Shown here piece after piece: positions 10,865-20,759 of a stretch of DNA of 64,000 nucleotides. Origin of the DNA: Aliiroseovarius sp. F47248L. Lineage in GTDB: Bacteria; Pseudomonadota; Alphaproteobacteria; Rhodobacterales; Rhodobacteraceae. A program made the translations under genes and the position numbers. The notes beneath the pieces were generated by a model. The model worked only from the letters and a program-made list of their open reading frames with translations. It ran no database searches and was not told the origin of the DNA. The stretch is from contig NZ_JALKBF010000001.1 of NCBI RefSeq assembly GCF_023016085.1, positions 930,001 through 994,000 of the forward strand, read 5' to 3'. Within the stretch, counting starts at the first letter, position 1, and every line of letters starts with the position of its first letter.

Positions 10865-11272
10865 ATGAACGATTTCTCCAAAATGTATGCACAGATGATG
10901 GAGCAGGGGCAGGAAATGCTCCGCAACTTCAACCCTGCGCTGGAGACGTTCAAACCGCAGGGTTTTGACAAGCTCATGCCGACCATGCCGAAAGACATGA
11001 TGGATATGATGTTTGGCAACGCCTTCAACAAGGATGGTCTGGACGCCAAGACGCGGATGTTGATCACGCTGGCAGGTTTGACCGTGTTGGGCGCGCAGGC
11101 TGACGCGCAGATCAAGCTGACCGTGCGCCACGCTTTGGAAGCGGGCGCGACAGAAAAAGAGATCGCCGAGGTGATCTATCAAATGTCGATGCTCGGTGGT
11201 CTTCCGGCCATGACCCGTGCATTGGAACTGGCGCAAGCCGTGTTTGACGACAACGAGGAGGGGGACGCATGA
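10865..11272 (+). CDS. carboxymuconolactone decarboxylase (CMD)-family protein
   Basis: 135-residue, Met-rich small protein of the CMD/AhpD-like helical family. The core block is visible around residues 60-115 ([45 protein letters not shown]). The CxxC redox pair of AhpD-type peroxidase helpers is absent; there is no Cys in the whole protein, so thiol chemistry is unlikely. It has an AAGGAAA site, starts 20 bases after nuoI, and its TGA overlaps the nuoJ start (ATGA), indicating coupling. Function unknown; substrate cannot be inferred. Confidence 0.82.
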   Translation: MNDFSKMYAQMMEQGQEMLRNFNPALETFKPQGFDKLMPTMPKDMMDMMFGNAFNKDGLDAKTRMLITLAGLTVLGAQADAQIKLTVRHALEAGATEKEIAEVIYQMSMLGGLPAMTRALELAQAVFDDNEEGDA

Positions 11273-11883
11273 GCGTTGCCGATTTCGCATTTTACCTCTT
11301 TGCCCTGACCACCGTGGTGGGCGGGTTCTTTACCGTGATGGCAAGAAACCCAGTGCATTCGGTGCTGTGGCTGATCACCGCTTTCGTTGGTGCCACAGGG
11401 CTGTTCGTTCTGCTGGGGGCTGAGTTTGTGGCAATGCTTTTGATGATCGTCTATGTGGGTGCAGTCGCGGTTCTGTTCCTGTTCGTTGTAATGATGCTGG
11501 ATGTGGACTTTGCGGCGTTGAAAGCCGAGATGTCCAAGTCGCTGCCCTTGGCTCTGTTGATCGGTGTCATCCTTCTGATGGAACTGGGTACGATCTTCGG
11601 GGTCTGGCAGTTCTCAGACGGGGCCGAAGCGGCGCGTGCCGCAGTAACGCCGGCTCTGGACGTGGCACATAACACGCAGGCACTGGGTCAAATCCTCTAT
11701 ACCGACTACATCCTGCTGTTCCAGCTGGCGGGTCTGATCCTGCTGGTCGCCATGATCGGCGCCATCGTTCTGACCTTGCGTCACCGCACCAATGTGAAGC
11801 GTCAGAATGTGATTGCCCAGATGCACCGCGACCCGGCCAAAGCGATGGAAATCATCGACGTGAAACCGGGGCAGGGGCTGTGA
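11269..11883 (+). CDS. nuoJ: NADH-quinone oxidoreductase subunit J
   Basis: 204-residue membrane subunit with five hydrophobic segments, including the family block [51 protein letters not shown] in its usual place (helices 2-3). The hydrophilic C terminus is longer than in E. coli. Its ATG overlaps the stop of the CMD-family gene. About 80 bases without a convincing gene separate it from nuoK. Confidence 0.96.
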   Translation: MSVADFAFYLFALTTVVGGFFTVMARNPVHSVLWLITAFVGATGLFVLLGAEFVAMLLMIVYVGAVAVLFLFVVMMLDVDFAALKAEMSKSLPLALLIGVILLMELGTIFGVWQFSDGAEAARAAVTPALDVAHNTQALGQILYTDYILLFQLAGLILLVAMIGAIVLTLRHRTNVKRQNVIAQMHRDPAKAMEIIDVKPGQGL

Positions 11884-11964
11884 GTGGATCCGAGATGAAA
11901 ACGAATAACAAGACTTGGGCGCGCTGCACCGGTAGCCAAGCCCGGAACGAAGGGACGCAAGCAC

Positions 11965-12270
11965 ATGGTTGGACTTGAACATTATCTCGCGGTCGGGGCG
12001 GCCCTGTTCGTCATCGGCATTTTCGGGCTGTTCTTGAACCGCAAGAACATCATCATTTTGCTGATGTCGATTGAGCTGATGCTGCTGGCGGTGAACATCA
12101 ACCTCGTGGCGTTCTCGAGCTATCTTGGCGATCTGGCCGGGCAGGTTTTCACGCTCTTTGTATTGACCGTGGCCGCCGCCGAGGCCGCCATTGGCCTGGC
12201 GATCCTGGTCAGCTTCTTCCGCAACCGTGGCACAATTGATGTCGAAGACGTCAACGTGATGAAAGGCTAA
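11965..12270 (+). CDS. nuoK: NADH-quinone oxidoreductase subunit K
   Basis: 101-residue membrane subunit with three helices and the conserved glutamates used in proton transfer ([16 protein letters not shown] and [14 protein letters not shown]). Its length equals that of most NuoK proteins. An AAGGGACG stretch lies upstream. It is followed six bases later by nuoL. Confidence 0.97.
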   Translation: MVGLEHYLAVGAALFVIGIFGLFLNRKNIIILLMSIELMLLAVNINLVAFSSYLGDLAGQVFTLFVLTVAAAEAAIGLAILVSFFRNRGTIDVEDVNVMKG

Positions 12271-12276
12271 CGGCAA

Positions 12277-14439
12277 ATGGTACAGATCATCCTCTTTGCC
12301 CCGCTTATCGGTGCGCTGATTGCGGGCTTCGGCCATCGGATCATAGGTGACAAGGGCGCACAGGTTTTAACCACCGCGCTGTTGTTCTTGTCCGCGCTTT
12401 TGTCCTGGGCTGTGTTCCTGAGCCTTGGATCGGAAACGCAGCACATTCACCTGATGAACTGGGTGCAGTCCGGCACGCTGACCGTTGACTGGTCGATCCG
12501 TCTGGACCGCTTGACCGCGATCATGTTGATCGTCGTCACCACCGTGTCGTCGCTGGTACACCTCTATTCGATGGGCTACATGGCTCACGATCCACAGTTC
12601 GAGGGCGAAAGCTATCGTCCCCGCTTCTTCGCCTATCTCAGCTTCTTTACCTTTACGATGCTGATGCTGGTCACCGCCGATAACCTGCTGCAGATGTTCT
12701 TTGGTTGGGAAGGCGTAGGCGTCGCGTCTTATCTGCTGATTGGCTTTTACTATAAGAAACCGTCGGCCAACGCGGCGGCGATCAAAGCCTTCGTGGTCAA
12801 CCGTGTCGGTGATTTCGGCTTCTTGCTGGGGCTGTTCGGGTTGTATTATCTGACCGACTCTCTGATGTTGGACGACATCTTTGCCGCCGCCCCCGCGCTG
12901 GCCGAGACCGAGCTTCATTTCCTGTGGCGCGACTGGAACGCTGCCAACTTGTTGGCCTTCCTGCTGTTTGTTGGCGCCATGGGTAAATCGGCGCAATTGT
13001 TCCTGCACACCTGGTTGCCGGATGCGATGGAAGGCCCGACCCCGGTGTCGGCTCTGATCCACGCGGCCACCATGGTGACCGCCGGTGTCTTCCTCGTTTG
13101 CCGCATGTCGCCTTTGATGGAATACGCTCCCGAAGCGACAGGATTCATCGTATTTCTTGGGGCAACCACCGCGTTCTTCGCGGCCACGGTGGGACTTGTG
13201 CAAAACGATATCAAAAGGGTGATCGCTTATTCGACCTGTTCGCAGTTGGGGTATATGTTCGTTGCGGCTGGCGTTGGTGTTTACTCGGTCGCAATGTTCC
13301 ACCTGCTGACCCACGCCTTCTTTAAAGCGATGCTGTTTCTTGGGGCGGGTTCCGTGATCCACGGGATGCACCATGAACAGGACATGCGGAACTATGGTGA
13401 TCTGCGCAAGAAGCTTCCCGTCACGTTCTGGGCGATGATGATCGGAACGCTTGCCATCACCGGGGTTGGTATTCCGCTGACCACCATTGGCTTTGCTGGC
13501 TTCCTGTCGAAAGACGCAATCATCGAAAGCGCCTATGCCGGTACCAACGGGGGCTATGCCTTCTGGATGCTGGTCATCGCAGCCCTGTTTACCAGCTTCT
13601 ATAGCTGGCGCCTGATGTTCATGACCTTCTATGGCAAAGCGCGCGGCGACAAGCACACGCATGAACACGCGCATGAAAGCCCGATGGTCATGTTGGTGCC
13701 GCTGGGTGTTCTTGCGCTCGGGTCAATCTTCGCAGGCATGATCTGGTATGGATCTTTCTTTGGTGACCACCACAAGGTCAACGCGTTCTTCGGCATCGAA
13801 GCTCATGCAGAGGCTGGTGATCACGGTGAGGCAACGGACGACCATGGCGACGAGGCTGAAGCAGCTGAAGCAACTGCCGAAACCGCGCCTGCAGATGCAG
13901 ACCATGCCACGGACGAAGCACATGCCGAAACAATGGCTGATCCGGCCCACGCCCCGGTTGCCGCCGTCCATCACAGAGAAGCCCCGAAAGGCGCGATCTT
14001 TATGGCCCCCGATAACCACGTGATTGACGATGCCCACCATGCGCCTGCATGGGTCAAGGTGTCGCCCTTCATCGCGATGCTGATCGGGTTTGTCGTGGCC
14101 TTCTGGTTCTACATCGTGAACACCAGCCTGCCCAAGCGGTTGGCCGACACATTCCCGCATGTCTATCAGTTCCTTCTGAACAAATGGTATTTCGACGAGA
14201 TCTATGACGTGATTTTAGTGAAGCCTGCTTCTGTCATCGGTCGGTTCCTATGGAAGCGCGGTGACGGCAACGTCATTGATGGCTTCCTGAACGGTGTCGC
14301 CATGGGCGTAGTGCCTTGGTTCACCAAACAGGCTGGTCGGGCACAAAACGGTTACGTCTTCTCTTACGCCTTCGCGATGGTGCTTGGCATCGTCGCTCTG
14401 GTGACAATCATGATCCTCTTCAGCGGTGGAGCGCACTAA
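12277..14439 (+). CDS. nuoL: NADH-quinone oxidoreductase subunit L, with His/acid-rich insertion
   Basis: Largest antiporter-like subunit (720 residues) of the complex I membrane arm, with the long lateral helix at its C terminus. Typical blocks include [36 protein letters not shown] and [22 protein letters not shown]. Residues about 505-588 form an unusual hydrophilic insertion rich in His, Asp, Glu and Ala (runs such as [22 protein letters not shown]), between two transmembrane helices. The stop overlaps the nuoM start (TAATG). Confidence 0.97.
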   Translation: MVQIILFAPLIGALIAGFGHRIIGDKGAQVLTTALLFLSALLSWAVFLSLGSETQHIHLMNWVQSGTLTVDWSIRLDRLTAIMLIVVTTVSSLVHLYSMGYMAHDPQFEGESYRPRFFAYLSFFTFTMLMLVTADNLLQMFFGWEGVGVASYLLIGFYYKKPSANAAAIKAFVVNRVGDFGFLLGLFGLYYLTDSLMLDDIFAAAPALAETELHFLWRDWNAANLLAFLLFVGAMGKSAQLFLHTWLPDAMEGPTPVSALIHAATMVTAGVFLVCRMSPLMEYAPEATGFIVFLGATTAFFAATVGLVQNDIKRVIAYSTCSQLGYMFVAAGVGVYSVAMFHLLTHAFFKAMLFLGAGSVIHGMHHEQDMRNYGDLRKKLPVTFWAMMIGTLAITGVGIPLTTIGFAGFLSKDAIIESAYAGTNGGYAFWMLVIAALFTSFYSWRLMFMTFYGKARGDKHTHEHAHESPMVMLVPLGVLALGSIFAGMIWYGSFFGDHHKVNAFFGIEAHAEAGDHGEATDDHGDEAEAAEATAETAPADADHATDEAHAETMADPAHAPVAAVHHREAPKGAIFMAPDNHVIDDAHHAPAWVKVSPFIAMLIGFVVAFWFYIVNTSLPKRLADTFPHVYQFLLNKWYFDEIYDVILVKPASVIGRFLWKRGDGNVIDGFLNGVAMGVVPWFTKQAGRAQNGYVFSYAFAMVLGIVALVTIMILFSGGAH

Positions 14440-15983
14440 TGAACAACCTGCTTTCCATCATCACGTTCCTGCCGCTGGTCGCGGCTGTGATCCTTGCGCT
14501 GTTTTTGCGCGGGGATGACGAAGCGGCAGCGCGCAATGCCAAGTGGCTTGCGCTTGCGGCAACCGTGGCGACCTTCTTGTTCTCCCTCCTACTGCTGACC
14601 GGCTTTGACTCGGCTGACACGGGCTTTCAGTTCGTAGAAGAGGGCAGCTGGATCATGGGCCTGAAATACAAAATGGGCGTAGACGGTATTTCGGTTCTGT
14701 TTGTCATGCTCACCACCTTCATGATGCCGCTGACCATCTGGGCCAGCTGGGGCGTCAAGTCCCGCGTGAAGGAATACATGATCGCATTCCTGTTGCTTGA
14801 AACGCTCATGCTGGGCGTCTTCATGGCGCTGGACCTGGTACTGTTCTACCTGTTCTTCGAGGCAGGCCTAATCCCCATGTTCTTGATCATCGGCATCTGG
14901 GGTGGGAAAGAACGGATCTACGCGGCCTTTAAGTTCTTTCTTTATACCTTCCTTGGCTCGGTCCTGATGCTGGTTGCGATGGTCTACATGTATGTAGACG
15001 CCGGATCGACGGACATCCCGACCTTGATGAGCCACAAATTCGGGTCTGACAGCTTTAGCCTGTTGGGTATTCAGATCGTGGGCGGGGCGCAGACGCTTTT
15101 GTTCTTGGCATTCTTCGCTTCATTCGCTGTGAAAATGCCGATGTGGCCGGTGCACACCTGGTTGCCGGACGCACACGTTCAGGCACCTACAGCTGGTTCG
15201 GTCGTTCTGGCTGCGATCCTTTTGAAAATGGGTGGCTACGGTTTCCTGCGGTTCAGCCTGCCGATGTTCCCTGTCGGTGCTGACGTCATGGCCTGTTTCG
15301 TGCTGTGGCTGTCGGCGATCGCGATTGTTTACACCTCGCTGGTGGCGCTGGTGCAGGAAGATATGAAGAAGCTGATTGCCTATTCATCTGTGGCACATAT
15401 GGGCTATGTGACCGCCGGTATCTTCTCGTTCAATCAACAAGGTGTGGATGGCGCCATCTTCCAGATGCTCAGCCACGGCTTCATCTCGGGCGCGCTCTTC
15501 TTGTGTGTGGGCGTTATTTATGACCGGATGCACACCCGCGACATCGACGCTTATGGCGGCCTCGTGAACCGCATGCCGGCCTATGCGCTGATCTTCATGT
15601 TCTTCACCATGGCCAATGTTGGCCTTCCGGGCACGTCGGGCTTCGTCGGAGAGTTTCTGACGCTGGTGGGTATTTTCCAGGCCAACACTTGGGTCGCACT
15701 GGTTGCCACCTCGGGCGTGATCTTGTCGGCGGCCTATGCGCTTTACCTTTATCGCCGCGTCGTTTTTGGCGACCTGATCAAGGAAAGTCTGAAGTCGATC
15801 ACCGACATGGACGCACGCGAGAAGATGATCTTCGCCCCGCTGGTGTTCATGACCCTGCTATTGGGCGTCTATCCCAGCTTGGTGACCGACCTGATCGGCC
15901 CATCGGTCGAGGCGCTTCTTACCAACTTCCACGCCGCCATTCCTGCTGACGTCGCAGAGATGGCCCAGACTGCATCGCATTAA
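14439..15983 (+). CDS. nuoM: NADH-quinone oxidoreductase subunit M
   Basis: Antiporter-like proton-pumping subunit, 514 residues from the chosen start. The conserved blocks [37 protein letters not shown] and [16 protein letters not shown] are present. The same frame is open 41 codons further upstream inside nuoL. The ATG at 14439 is chosen because it overlaps the nuoL stop (TAATG) and begins with a hydrophobic helix ([21 protein letters not shown]). Confidence 0.97.
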   Translation: MNNLLSIITFLPLVAAVILALFLRGDDEAAARNAKWLALAATVATFLFSLLLLTGFDSADTGFQFVEEGSWIMGLKYKMGVDGISVLFVMLTTFMMPLTIWASWGVKSRVKEYMIAFLLLETLMLGVFMALDLVLFYLFFEAGLIPMFLIIGIWGGKERIYAAFKFFLYTFLGSVLMLVAMVYMYVDAGSTDIPTLMSHKFGSDSFSLLGIQIVGGAQTLLFLAFFASFAVKMPMWPVHTWLPDAHVQAPTAGSVVLAAILLKMGGYGFLRFSLPMFPVGADVMACFVLWLSAIAIVYTSLVALVQEDMKKLIAYSSVAHMGYVTAGIFSFNQQGVDGAIFQMLSHGFISGALFLCVGVIYDRMHTRDIDAYGGLVNRMPAYALIFMFFTMANVGLPGTSGFVGEFLTLVGIFQANTWVALVATSGVILSAAYALYLYRRVVFGDLIKESLKSITDMDAREKMIFAPLVFMTLLLGVYPSLVTDLIGPSVEALLTNFHAAIPADVAEMAQTASH

Positions 15984-15995
15984 GGGAGAGCGCAG

Positions 15996-17432
15996 ATGAA
16001 CTCTGTTGATATTCAAACGGTTCTGCCTGAACTCGTTCTGGCCGTCTATGCGATGGTAGCCCTGCTGGCTGCGGTCTATACCGGCAAGGATGCGCTGGCC
16101 AAGCCGATCACCTGGATCACCGGTGCGGTGATGATCGTCATCGCATTGATGGTGGCTGGGATGGACGGAACGACTGCCGCGTTCGGGGGCATGTTCCTTG
16201 ACGATGCGTATGCGCGGTTTGCCAAGGTCGCAATCCTGCTGGCCGCTGCTGCCGTTCTGGTGATGGGTGAGGCAACAATGTCGCGCCGCGGGCTTCTGCG
16301 GTTCGAATACCCGATCCTCGTAGCCCTAGGCACCGTCGGTATGATGATGATGGTGTCGGCAGGCGACCTGATGGCGCTTTATATGGGGCTGGAGCTGCAA
16401 TCGTTGTCGCTTTATGTGGTCGCGTCGTTAAACCGCGACAGCGTAAAGTCGACCGAAGCCGGTCTGAAATACTTCGTGCTGGGCGCTCTGTCGTCGGGGC
16501 TGCTGCTTTACGGGGCCTCGCTGACCTACGGCTACGCCGGCACAACGTTGTTCACGGGCATCATTCAAGCCGCCAATGACGGACATGTGGGCCTTGGTCT
16601 GTTGATCGGTTTGGTGTTTGTTTCGGCGGGCCTGGCCTTCAAGGTCTCCGCCGTGCCATTCCACATGTGGACGCCGGATGTTTATGAAGGCGCGCCGACA
16701 CCCGTCACGGCTTTCTTCGCGACCGCACCAAAGCTGGCTGCAATGGGCCTTTTCGGTCGCGTTCTGTTCGATGCGTTCGGTGGGGCCATCGGAGACTGGC
16801 AACAGATCATCGCCCTTCTGGCAGTATTGTCGATGTTCCTTGGTGCGATTGCCGCCATTGGGCAGACCAACTTCAAACGTCTGATGGCTTATTCGTCGAT
16901 TGCGCATATGGGCTTTGCCTTGATGGGGCTTGCAGCGGGTACTGAATATGGTGTCCAAGCCATGCTTCTCTATATGGCTGTTTACCTGACCATGAACATC
17001 GGCACCTTTGCTTTTATTATCTCGATGGAGCGTGACGGTCGCCCGATTGCTGATATCTCGGCCCTGAATCAGTTTGCACTGAAGGATAAACTCAGGGGAT
17101 TGGCGATGCTGGTCTTGCTGTTCTCGCTGGCCGGTGTGCCGCCTATGCTGGGCTTCTTTGCCAAATACGGTGTGCTGATTGCCGCTGTTCAGGCAGGGCT
17201 GACATGGCTTGCTGTGGCAGGTGTCGTTGCGTCGGTCATCGGGGCGTTCTATTACCTGCGCATCGTCTACTTCATGTATTTCGGGGAGGAAGGCGAAGGG
17301 CTTGAGCTCAAGATGTCGCCCGCAGCCTGGTTGGCGCTGGTCGGATCGGCAGCGATTGTCATTTTGGGTGTTGTGAACTTCTTTGGCATCGAAACGGCCG
17401 CCGCCGCAGCCGCCGAAGCCCTTGTCAAATAA
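15996..17432 (+). CDS. nuoN: NADH-quinone oxidoreductase subunit N
   Basis: Third antiporter-like subunit and last nuo gene, 478 residues. Family blocks are [67 protein letters not shown] and [29 protein letters not shown] site precedes the ATG. The stop lies within the start region of birA, so the operon continues into non-respiratory genes. Confidence 0.97.
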   Translation: MNSVDIQTVLPELVLAVYAMVALLAAVYTGKDALAKPITWITGAVMIVIALMVAGMDGTTAAFGGMFLDDAYARFAKVAILLAAAAVLVMGEATMSRRGLLRFEYPILVALGTVGMMMMVSAGDLMALYMGLELQSLSLYVVASLNRDSVKSTEAGLKYFVLGALSSGLLLYGASLTYGYAGTTLFTGIIQAANDGHVGLGLLIGLVFVSAGLAFKVSAVPFHMWTPDVYEGAPTPVTAFFATAPKLAAMGLFGRVLFDAFGGAIGDWQQIIALLAVLSMFLGAIAAIGQTNFKRLMAYSSIAHMGFALMGLAAGTEYGVQAMLLYMAVYLTMNIGTFAFIISMERDGRPIADISALNQFALKDKLRGLAMLVLLFSLAGVPPMLGFFAKYGVLIAAVQAGLTWLAVAGVVASVIGAFYYLRIVYFMYFGEEGEGLELKMSPAAWLALVGSAAIVILGVVNFFGIETAAAAAAEALVK

Positions 17433-18186
17433 TAGCCGCACGGCGTGGCCAGAGGGCGTTGGAAAACGTGTTCTGGATCAGGTCGACAGCACGAATGAAG
17501 AGGCCCGGCGCATCGCGCCGGGTCTTTTGGGTCCAACATGGATCCTGGCGCATCGCCAGACCGCAGGTCGTGGGCGTCGTGGCCGGGCGTGGGCAGATCC
17601 CGTCGGGCATTTCTCGGCCACATTGGTCATGCGCCCGACCGAACCGCCAGCGCAAGTCGCGCTTAGAAGCTTTGTTGCGTCGCTTGCCCTGTTTGATGCC
17701 CTTGTCATGGCCACAAGACTTACGGATGCATTTTCCCTAAAATGGCCCAACGATGTGCTTCTGAATGATGGCAAAGTGGCTGGCATTCTGTTGGAAAGTG
17801 CTGGGATGGGCACGCAGATCGGGCATTTTGCGATTGGGATTGGTGTCAATCTGATCGACGCGCCCGAAGGAGCGGCCATCGAAGGACGCGCCGTTGCGCC
17901 TGTCAGTCTGGCCGGGGAAACTGGGGTCAGCCTGACACCAGAGGCGTTTCTTGACCTGCTGGCCCCCGCCTATGCAAAGCACGAAGCGACGTTCACCACC
18001 TACGGTTTTGCGCCCATTCGTGAGGCGTGGCTGGCCCGCGCCGCCCGTCTGGGCGAGGTCATCACCGCGCGCACCACGCACGCCGAATATACCGGACGGT
18101 TCGACACGGTGGACGAAGAGGGCAACCTTGTCTTATCAACGACCACATCCCGCGTGGTGATCCCCGCGGCCGAGATTTTCTTCTAA
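17422..18186 (+). CDS. birA: biotin--[acetyl-CoA-carboxylase] ligase
   Basis: Attaches biotin to carboxylase carrier proteins via biotinyl-AMP. Visible are the biotin/ATP loop ([22 protein letters not shown]) and [18 protein letters not shown]. There is no N-terminal helix-turn-helix, so this is the monofunctional type that cannot act as the biotin-operon repressor. Start choice is uncertain. The frame is open from 17383, but the family usually begins shortly before [13 protein letters not shown] chose the TTG at 17422, which overlaps the end of nuoN by 11 bases; no ATG is available nearby. About 254 residues. Confidence 0.88.
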   Translation: MSNNSRTAWPEGVGKRVLDQVDSTNEEARRIAPGLLGPTWILAHRQTAGRGRRGRAWADPVGHFSATLVMRPTEPPAQVALRSFVASLALFDALVMATRLTDAFSLKWPNDVLLNDGKVAGILLESAGMGTQIGHFAIGIGVNLIDAPEGAAIEGRAVAPVSLAGETGVSLTPEAFLDLLAPAYAKHEATFTTYGFAPIREAWLARAARLGEVITARTTHAEYTGRFDTVDEEGNLVLSTTTSRVVIPAAEIFF

Positions 18187-18196
18187 GGGGCAACGC

Positions 18197-18976
18197 ATGC
18201 TTTTGGCGATCGACTGCGGCAACACAAACACAGCATTCTCGATCTGGGATGGCGACAAATTTCTGTGCACAATGCGCACATCAACCCACCATTCGCGCAC
18301 AGCGGATGCGTATTTCACGTGGTTTTCGACTCTGATCAATCACTATGGGATCAAGCCGGATATCGACGACGTGGTGGTCAGCTCGACCGTGCCGCGTGTG
18401 GTTTGGAACCTGCGCGTGTTCGCAGATCGGTTTTTTGGCTGCCGCCCGCTGGTTGTGGGAAAACCTGATTGCCTTTTGCCGGTGCCACCCCGTGTTGACC
18501 AAGGGGCGACCCCCGGGCCCGACCGTCTGGCCAATGCGGTGGCTGCCTTTGAACGCTATGGTGGCGATTGCATGGTGGTTGATTTTGGCACGGCCACGAA
18601 TATTGACGTTGTGGCCCATGACGGCGCCTATATCGGGGGGGTGATTGCACCCGGCGTAAACCTGTCACTTGAGGCTTTGCACCAAGGGGCTGCCGCACTG
18701 CCCCATGTGGATGTGACTCAACCAGACAAGGTGATTGGCTCCAATACGGTGGGGTGCATTCAATCCGGTATTTTCTGGGGCTATGTTGGTCTTGTGCAAG
18801 GGCTGGTGCAAAAAGTGAAAGATGAATACGGTTTGCCGATGAAAGTCATTGGCACTGGTGGTCTTGCGCCGCTTTTCGAGCAGGGCGCGCATCTCTATGA
18901 CGAGATCGACCACGACCTGACCATGCATGGGCTGGTCAGCATATACAAATATAACAAGGAACAGGGCAACATATGA
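18197..18976 (+). CDS. coaX: type III pantothenate kinase
   Basis: Phosphorylates pantothenate in the first committed step of coenzyme A synthesis. It has 259 residues. The ASKHA-fold motifs are present: AIDCGNTNTAFSIW at the N terminus, GPDRLANAVAAFERY and DFGTATNIDVV in the middle, and a late GTGGLAPL. AAGGGG precedes the ATG. The stop overlaps the rnj start (ATGA). The birA-coaX-rnj order after nuoN is one I know from several alphaproteobacteria. Confidence 0.95.
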   Translation: MLLAIDCGNTNTAFSIWDGDKFLCTMRTSTHHSRTADAYFTWFSTLINHYGIKPDIDDVVVSSTVPRVVWNLRVFADRFFGCRPLVVGKPDCLLPVPPRVDQGATPGPDRLANAVAAFERYGGDCMVVDFGTATNIDVVAHDGAYIGGVIAPGVNLSLEALHQGAAALPHVDVTQPDKVIGSNTVGCIQSGIFWGYVGLVQGLVQKVKDEYGLPMKVIGTGGLAPLFEQGAHLYDEIDHDLTMHGLVSIYKYNKEQGNI

Positions 18977-20634
18977 CCGCTGACCGTCTGATTTACCTCC
19001 CGTTGGGGGGCGCCGGCGAGATCGGCATGAATGCCTATGTCTATGGCTATGGCAAACCCGGAAAAGAGCGCCTGATCCTTGTCGACCTGGGCGTGACTTT
19101 CCCGGATATGGACACCACACCGGGTGTTAACCTGATCATGCCAGATATCACCTGGCTTGCTGACAATGCCGACCGGTTGGAAGCGATTTTTATCACTCAC
19201 GCGCATGAGGATCACGTGGGCGCGGTGGGGCGGCTTTATCCCCGACTAAAAGCACCGATCCACGCGCGCCCATTCACCCGCTATCACGCACAGCGCAAGA
19301 TGGAGGAGGCCGGGCAGGTGCCCGAAGTGGTCATTGCCGCAGACAGCTATCCGCAAGTGATCGAAGCCGGTCCGTTCAAGGTCAGTTTCCTGCCGCTCAG
19401 TCACTCTATCCCAGAAAGTGCGGGGTTGGTGATTGACACGCCCGCGGGGCGCATCGTGCATACGGGCGATTTCAAACTGGACGAAACACCCGTTCTGGGC
19501 GACCCGTTTGACGAGACGCTGTGGCGCGAGATTGCCAAACCGGGAGTGAAGGCGCTGGTCTGCGATTCCACCAATGTGTTTTCGACCCATCCCGGCCGCT
19601 CTGAGGCTGAGGTCGGCCCGGAACTGGTCAAACTGATCAGTGAAGCACCGCATATGGTGGTCGCGACGACATTCGCCTCGAACGTGGCGCGGGTGAAGCA
19701 ACTCGCCGAAGCGGGCAAGGCTGCGGGGCGATCTGTCTGTCTTCTGGGCCGTGCGATGCGGCGTATGATCCAGGCCGGTGTCGAAACTGGCATTTTAGGG
19801 GATTTTCCCACAACAGTCTCGGTTGAAGATGCGCGTGATATTCCGCGCGAAAGCTTGATGCTGATCGTCACCGGTAGTCAGGGCGAGCGGCGCGCGGCGT
19901 CGGCTCAACTGGCGCGTGGAAAATATATGGGGCTGTCCATGGCAGAAGGGGACATGTTTCTGTTTTCCTCCAAGACCATTCCGGGCAATGAACGCGGTGT
20001 GATCCGTATCATGAACGCGTTTTCCGAGATGGGTGTGGATATGGTCGCGGAAAGCGATCGCTATCACGTTTCGGGTCACGCAAACCGACCTGATCTGCAG
20101 CGGGTTCACGACATCATCAATCCCCAGATGGTGATCCCGATGCATGGGGAACACCGCCACTTGCGCGAACATGCCAAGCTGGTGGAAGAGGGCGGCCGCA
20201 ACGCGCTGGTCGTCGTGAATGGTGCGGTGTGCAACCTGACAGGCGACACACCACATATTGTCGAGCATGTGGACACGGATCGGATCTATCTGGATGGCGA
20301 TATCCTGATAGGGTCGTTGGATGGGGTGGTGCGAGATCGCATCCGTATGGCGCTGAACGGCCATGTCATCGTGAACGTGATCGTCGAAGGGGACGATCCG
20401 TTGGGAGATCCGTGGGTCGAACTGATGGGATTGCCAGAGACCGGCAAGTCGAAAGCGCCATTGGTAGACGTGCTGGAAGAAGATCTGGGCCAGTTCCTAA
20501 TGCGCGCCGGGCGCAAGACTTTGCGCGATGACGACAAGCTAGGGGAAGAGTTGAAGCGTCTTGCCCGCAAGTCCACCAATGACGAGATCGGGCGCAAACC
20601 CGAAGTGACCGTTGTTGTTAGTCGTTTGGAGTGA
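18973..20634 (+). CDS. rnj: ribonuclease J
   Basis: 553-residue metallo-beta-lactamase/beta-CASP ribonuclease that acts in RNA maturation and decay with endo- and 5'-3' exonuclease activity. The metal-binding motif THAHEDHVGA is near residue 75. Later beta-CASP histidines appear in SHSIPES, in GDFKLDE and in the PMHGEHRHLREH block. The C-terminal domain is of usual length. The ATG overlaps the coaX stop. It is the last gene of the 20-kb plus-strand run; a terminator hairpin lies about 75 bases after its stop. Confidence 0.95.
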   Translation: MTADRLIYLPLGGAGEIGMNAYVYGYGKPGKERLILVDLGVTFPDMDTTPGVNLIMPDITWLADNADRLEAIFITHAHEDHVGAVGRLYPRLKAPIHARPFTRYHAQRKMEEAGQVPEVVIAADSYPQVIEAGPFKVSFLPLSHSIPESAGLVIDTPAGRIVHTGDFKLDETPVLGDPFDETLWREIAKPGVKALVCDSTNVFSTHPGRSEAEVGPELVKLISEAPHMVVATTFASNVARVKQLAEAGKAAGRSVCLLGRAMRRMIQAGVETGILGDFPTTVSVEDARDIPRESLMLIVTGSQGERRAASAQLARGKYMGLSMAEGDMFLFSSKTIPGNERGVIRIMNAFSEMGVDMVAESDRYHVSGHANRPDLQRVHDIINPQMVIPMHGEHRHLREHAKLVEEGGRNALVVVNGAVCNLTGDTPHIVEHVDTDRIYLDGDILIGSLDGVVRDRIRMALNGHVIVNVIVEGDDPLGDPWVELMGLPETGKSKAPLVDVLEEDLGQFLMRAGRKTLRDDDKLGEELKRLARKSTNDEIGRKPEVTVVVSRLE

Positions 20635-20708
20635 CAGGATTTGCCGCGCGATGCGCGGCGTCCTATGGCGGGGATATTTCTTGCCAGAAGAAAACACGGA
20701 CCCAAAGA

Positions 20709-20745
20709 AAGAGACCCGCAAGATCAGGTGCGGGTCTTTTTTGTT
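20709..20745 (+). terminator. bidirectional intrinsic terminator between rnj and DEAD-box helicase
   Basis: A perfect nine-base-pair stem (AGACCCGCA at 20712-20720 and TGCGGGTCT at 20729-20737) with an eight-base loop, followed by a run of T on the plus strand and preceded by an A-rich stretch. It can therefore stop transcription from both sides. It lies in the gap between two convergent genes, as expected for a shared terminator. Confidence 0.85.
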
Positions 20746-20759
20746 TATGTGCGTGCAAA

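Noticed and set aside
11895..11978. 27-codon frame between nuoJ and nuoK (starting [10 protein letters not shown])
   Set aside because: Too short, runs into nuoK, and no strong ribosome binding site.
12367..13674. 435-codon minus-strand frame opposite nuoL
   Set aside because: Shadow of the strongly conserved nuoL gene; charged, repeat-poor and without recognisable motifs.
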